Source: RUG11867 sp964553435
Lineage (GTDB): Bacteria > Bacillota_I > Bacilli_A > RF39 > UBA660
Direction: 5' to 3'
Assembly: GCA_964553435.1 (NCBI GenBank)
Contig: CAZKKM010000041.1
Location: 1 to 13,862 of the forward strand
Length of the DNA stretch: 13,862 nt
Part shown: positions 13,763-13,862 of the stretch, piece after piece
Layout of the letters: every line of letters begins with the position of its first letter
Position numbering within the stretch: the stretch's first letter is position 1
Notes under the pieces: generated by a model
What the model saw: only the letters and a program-made list of their open reading frames with translations
Database searches by the model: none
Told to the model about the DNA's origin: nothing
Position numbers and translations under genes: made by a program

Positions 13763-13799
13763 AAAGATCGAGATGAAATCTCAGTTTTTCACTTTTTTT
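13756..13799. terminator. Strong bidirectional terminator hairpin
   Basis: AAAGTGAAAA (13756-13765) pairs perfectly with TTTTCACTTT (13786-13795). Inside, GAGAT (13770-13774) pairs with ATCTC (13778-13782) around a three-base loop, with a small internal loop between the two stems. T's follow on the right and A's precede on the left. It contains the lipoprotein stop codon and that of the convergent gene. Confidence 0.8.
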
Positions 13800-13862
13800 G
13801 GCAAATAGCCATTATTGACGAACTTTCGTAGAGAAAGGGGATTGGAATAGCGAAAAAAGTCC
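13781..13862 (-). CDS. C-terminal end of a convergent gene (partial)
   Basis: On the minus strand an open frame enters at the right edge and ends in TGA at 13781-13783, giving 26 residues that end in LRKFVNNGYLPKKVKN. The basic, aromatic-containing tail and the stop placed inside a bidirectional terminator fit the end of a real gene. The visible part is too short to name. The frame one base over stops early (TAA inside the segment), which favours this frame. Confidence 0.5.
   Translation of the reverse strand, partial: DFFRYSNPLSLRKFVNNGYLPKKVKN

Noticed and set aside
1..13862. CRISPR array, tRNA, rRNA, transposase or integrase
   Set aside because: No spaced repeats, cloverleaf-like segments or recombinase motifs were seen on either strand.

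Overview
The window looks like chromosomal DNA of an anaerobic, spore-forming, low-GC Firmicute (Bacillota). A complete GerA-type spore germinant receptor operon (about 9,964-13,182) points to sporulation. A fused flavin reductase-rubredoxin points to an anaerobe. Shine-Dalgarno sites of the GAGGTGATC/AGGAG type, AT-rich promoters (TTGATA-N17-TATAAT and several extended -10 sites) and U-tract terminators fit a Gram-positive host. I cannot name the genus; a gut-type Clostridia or Erysipelotrichia relative is only a guess.

Layout, left to right. (1) 1-1,800: the start of an unknown minus-strand gene, then a minus-strand 392-residue 'mini-UvrA', a tandem ABC ATPase without the zinc modules and UvrB-binding parts of UvrA. 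It sits directly behind a 9-codon leader ORF whose stop overlaps its start. This end is poor in TCGA compared with the rest, so it may be acquired DNA. (2) 1,856-3,302: a secreted protein of unknown function with its own promoter and a bidirectional terminator. (3) 3,293-4,677: a two-gene minus-strand operon of an SDR dehydrogenase and a flavin reductase-rubredoxin, translationally coupled. (4) 4,678-6,367: a DUF262/HNH (GmrSD-like) protein, a probable defence nuclease. (5) 6,445-8,480: a plus-strand operon, divergent from the DUF262 gene, encoding a SAM methyltransferase, a Qnr-like pentapeptide-repeat protein and a membrane-anchored XRE-type regulator. (6) 8,486-9,330: a membrane-anchored thioredoxin-like protein (WCPWC) with its own promoter. 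(7) 9,340-13,182: minus-strand clpP preceded by gerAA-gerAC-gerAB. (8) 13,245-13,862: a small lipoprotein, a strong hairpin and the 3' end of a convergent gene.

Functional reading. The germination genes form one overlapping unit that would build a receptor in the spore inner membrane. The SDR/rubredoxin pair suggests NAD(P)H-linked redox chemistry. The methyltransferase-Qnr-regulator unit looks like a stress or drug-response operon that may be autoregulated. The most unusual element is the mini-UvrA: only one of its two composite ATPase sites keeps its consensus residues, and its only good ribosome binding site serves a leader peptide, an arrangement seen in inducible antibiotic-resistance genes. 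That functional reading is inference.
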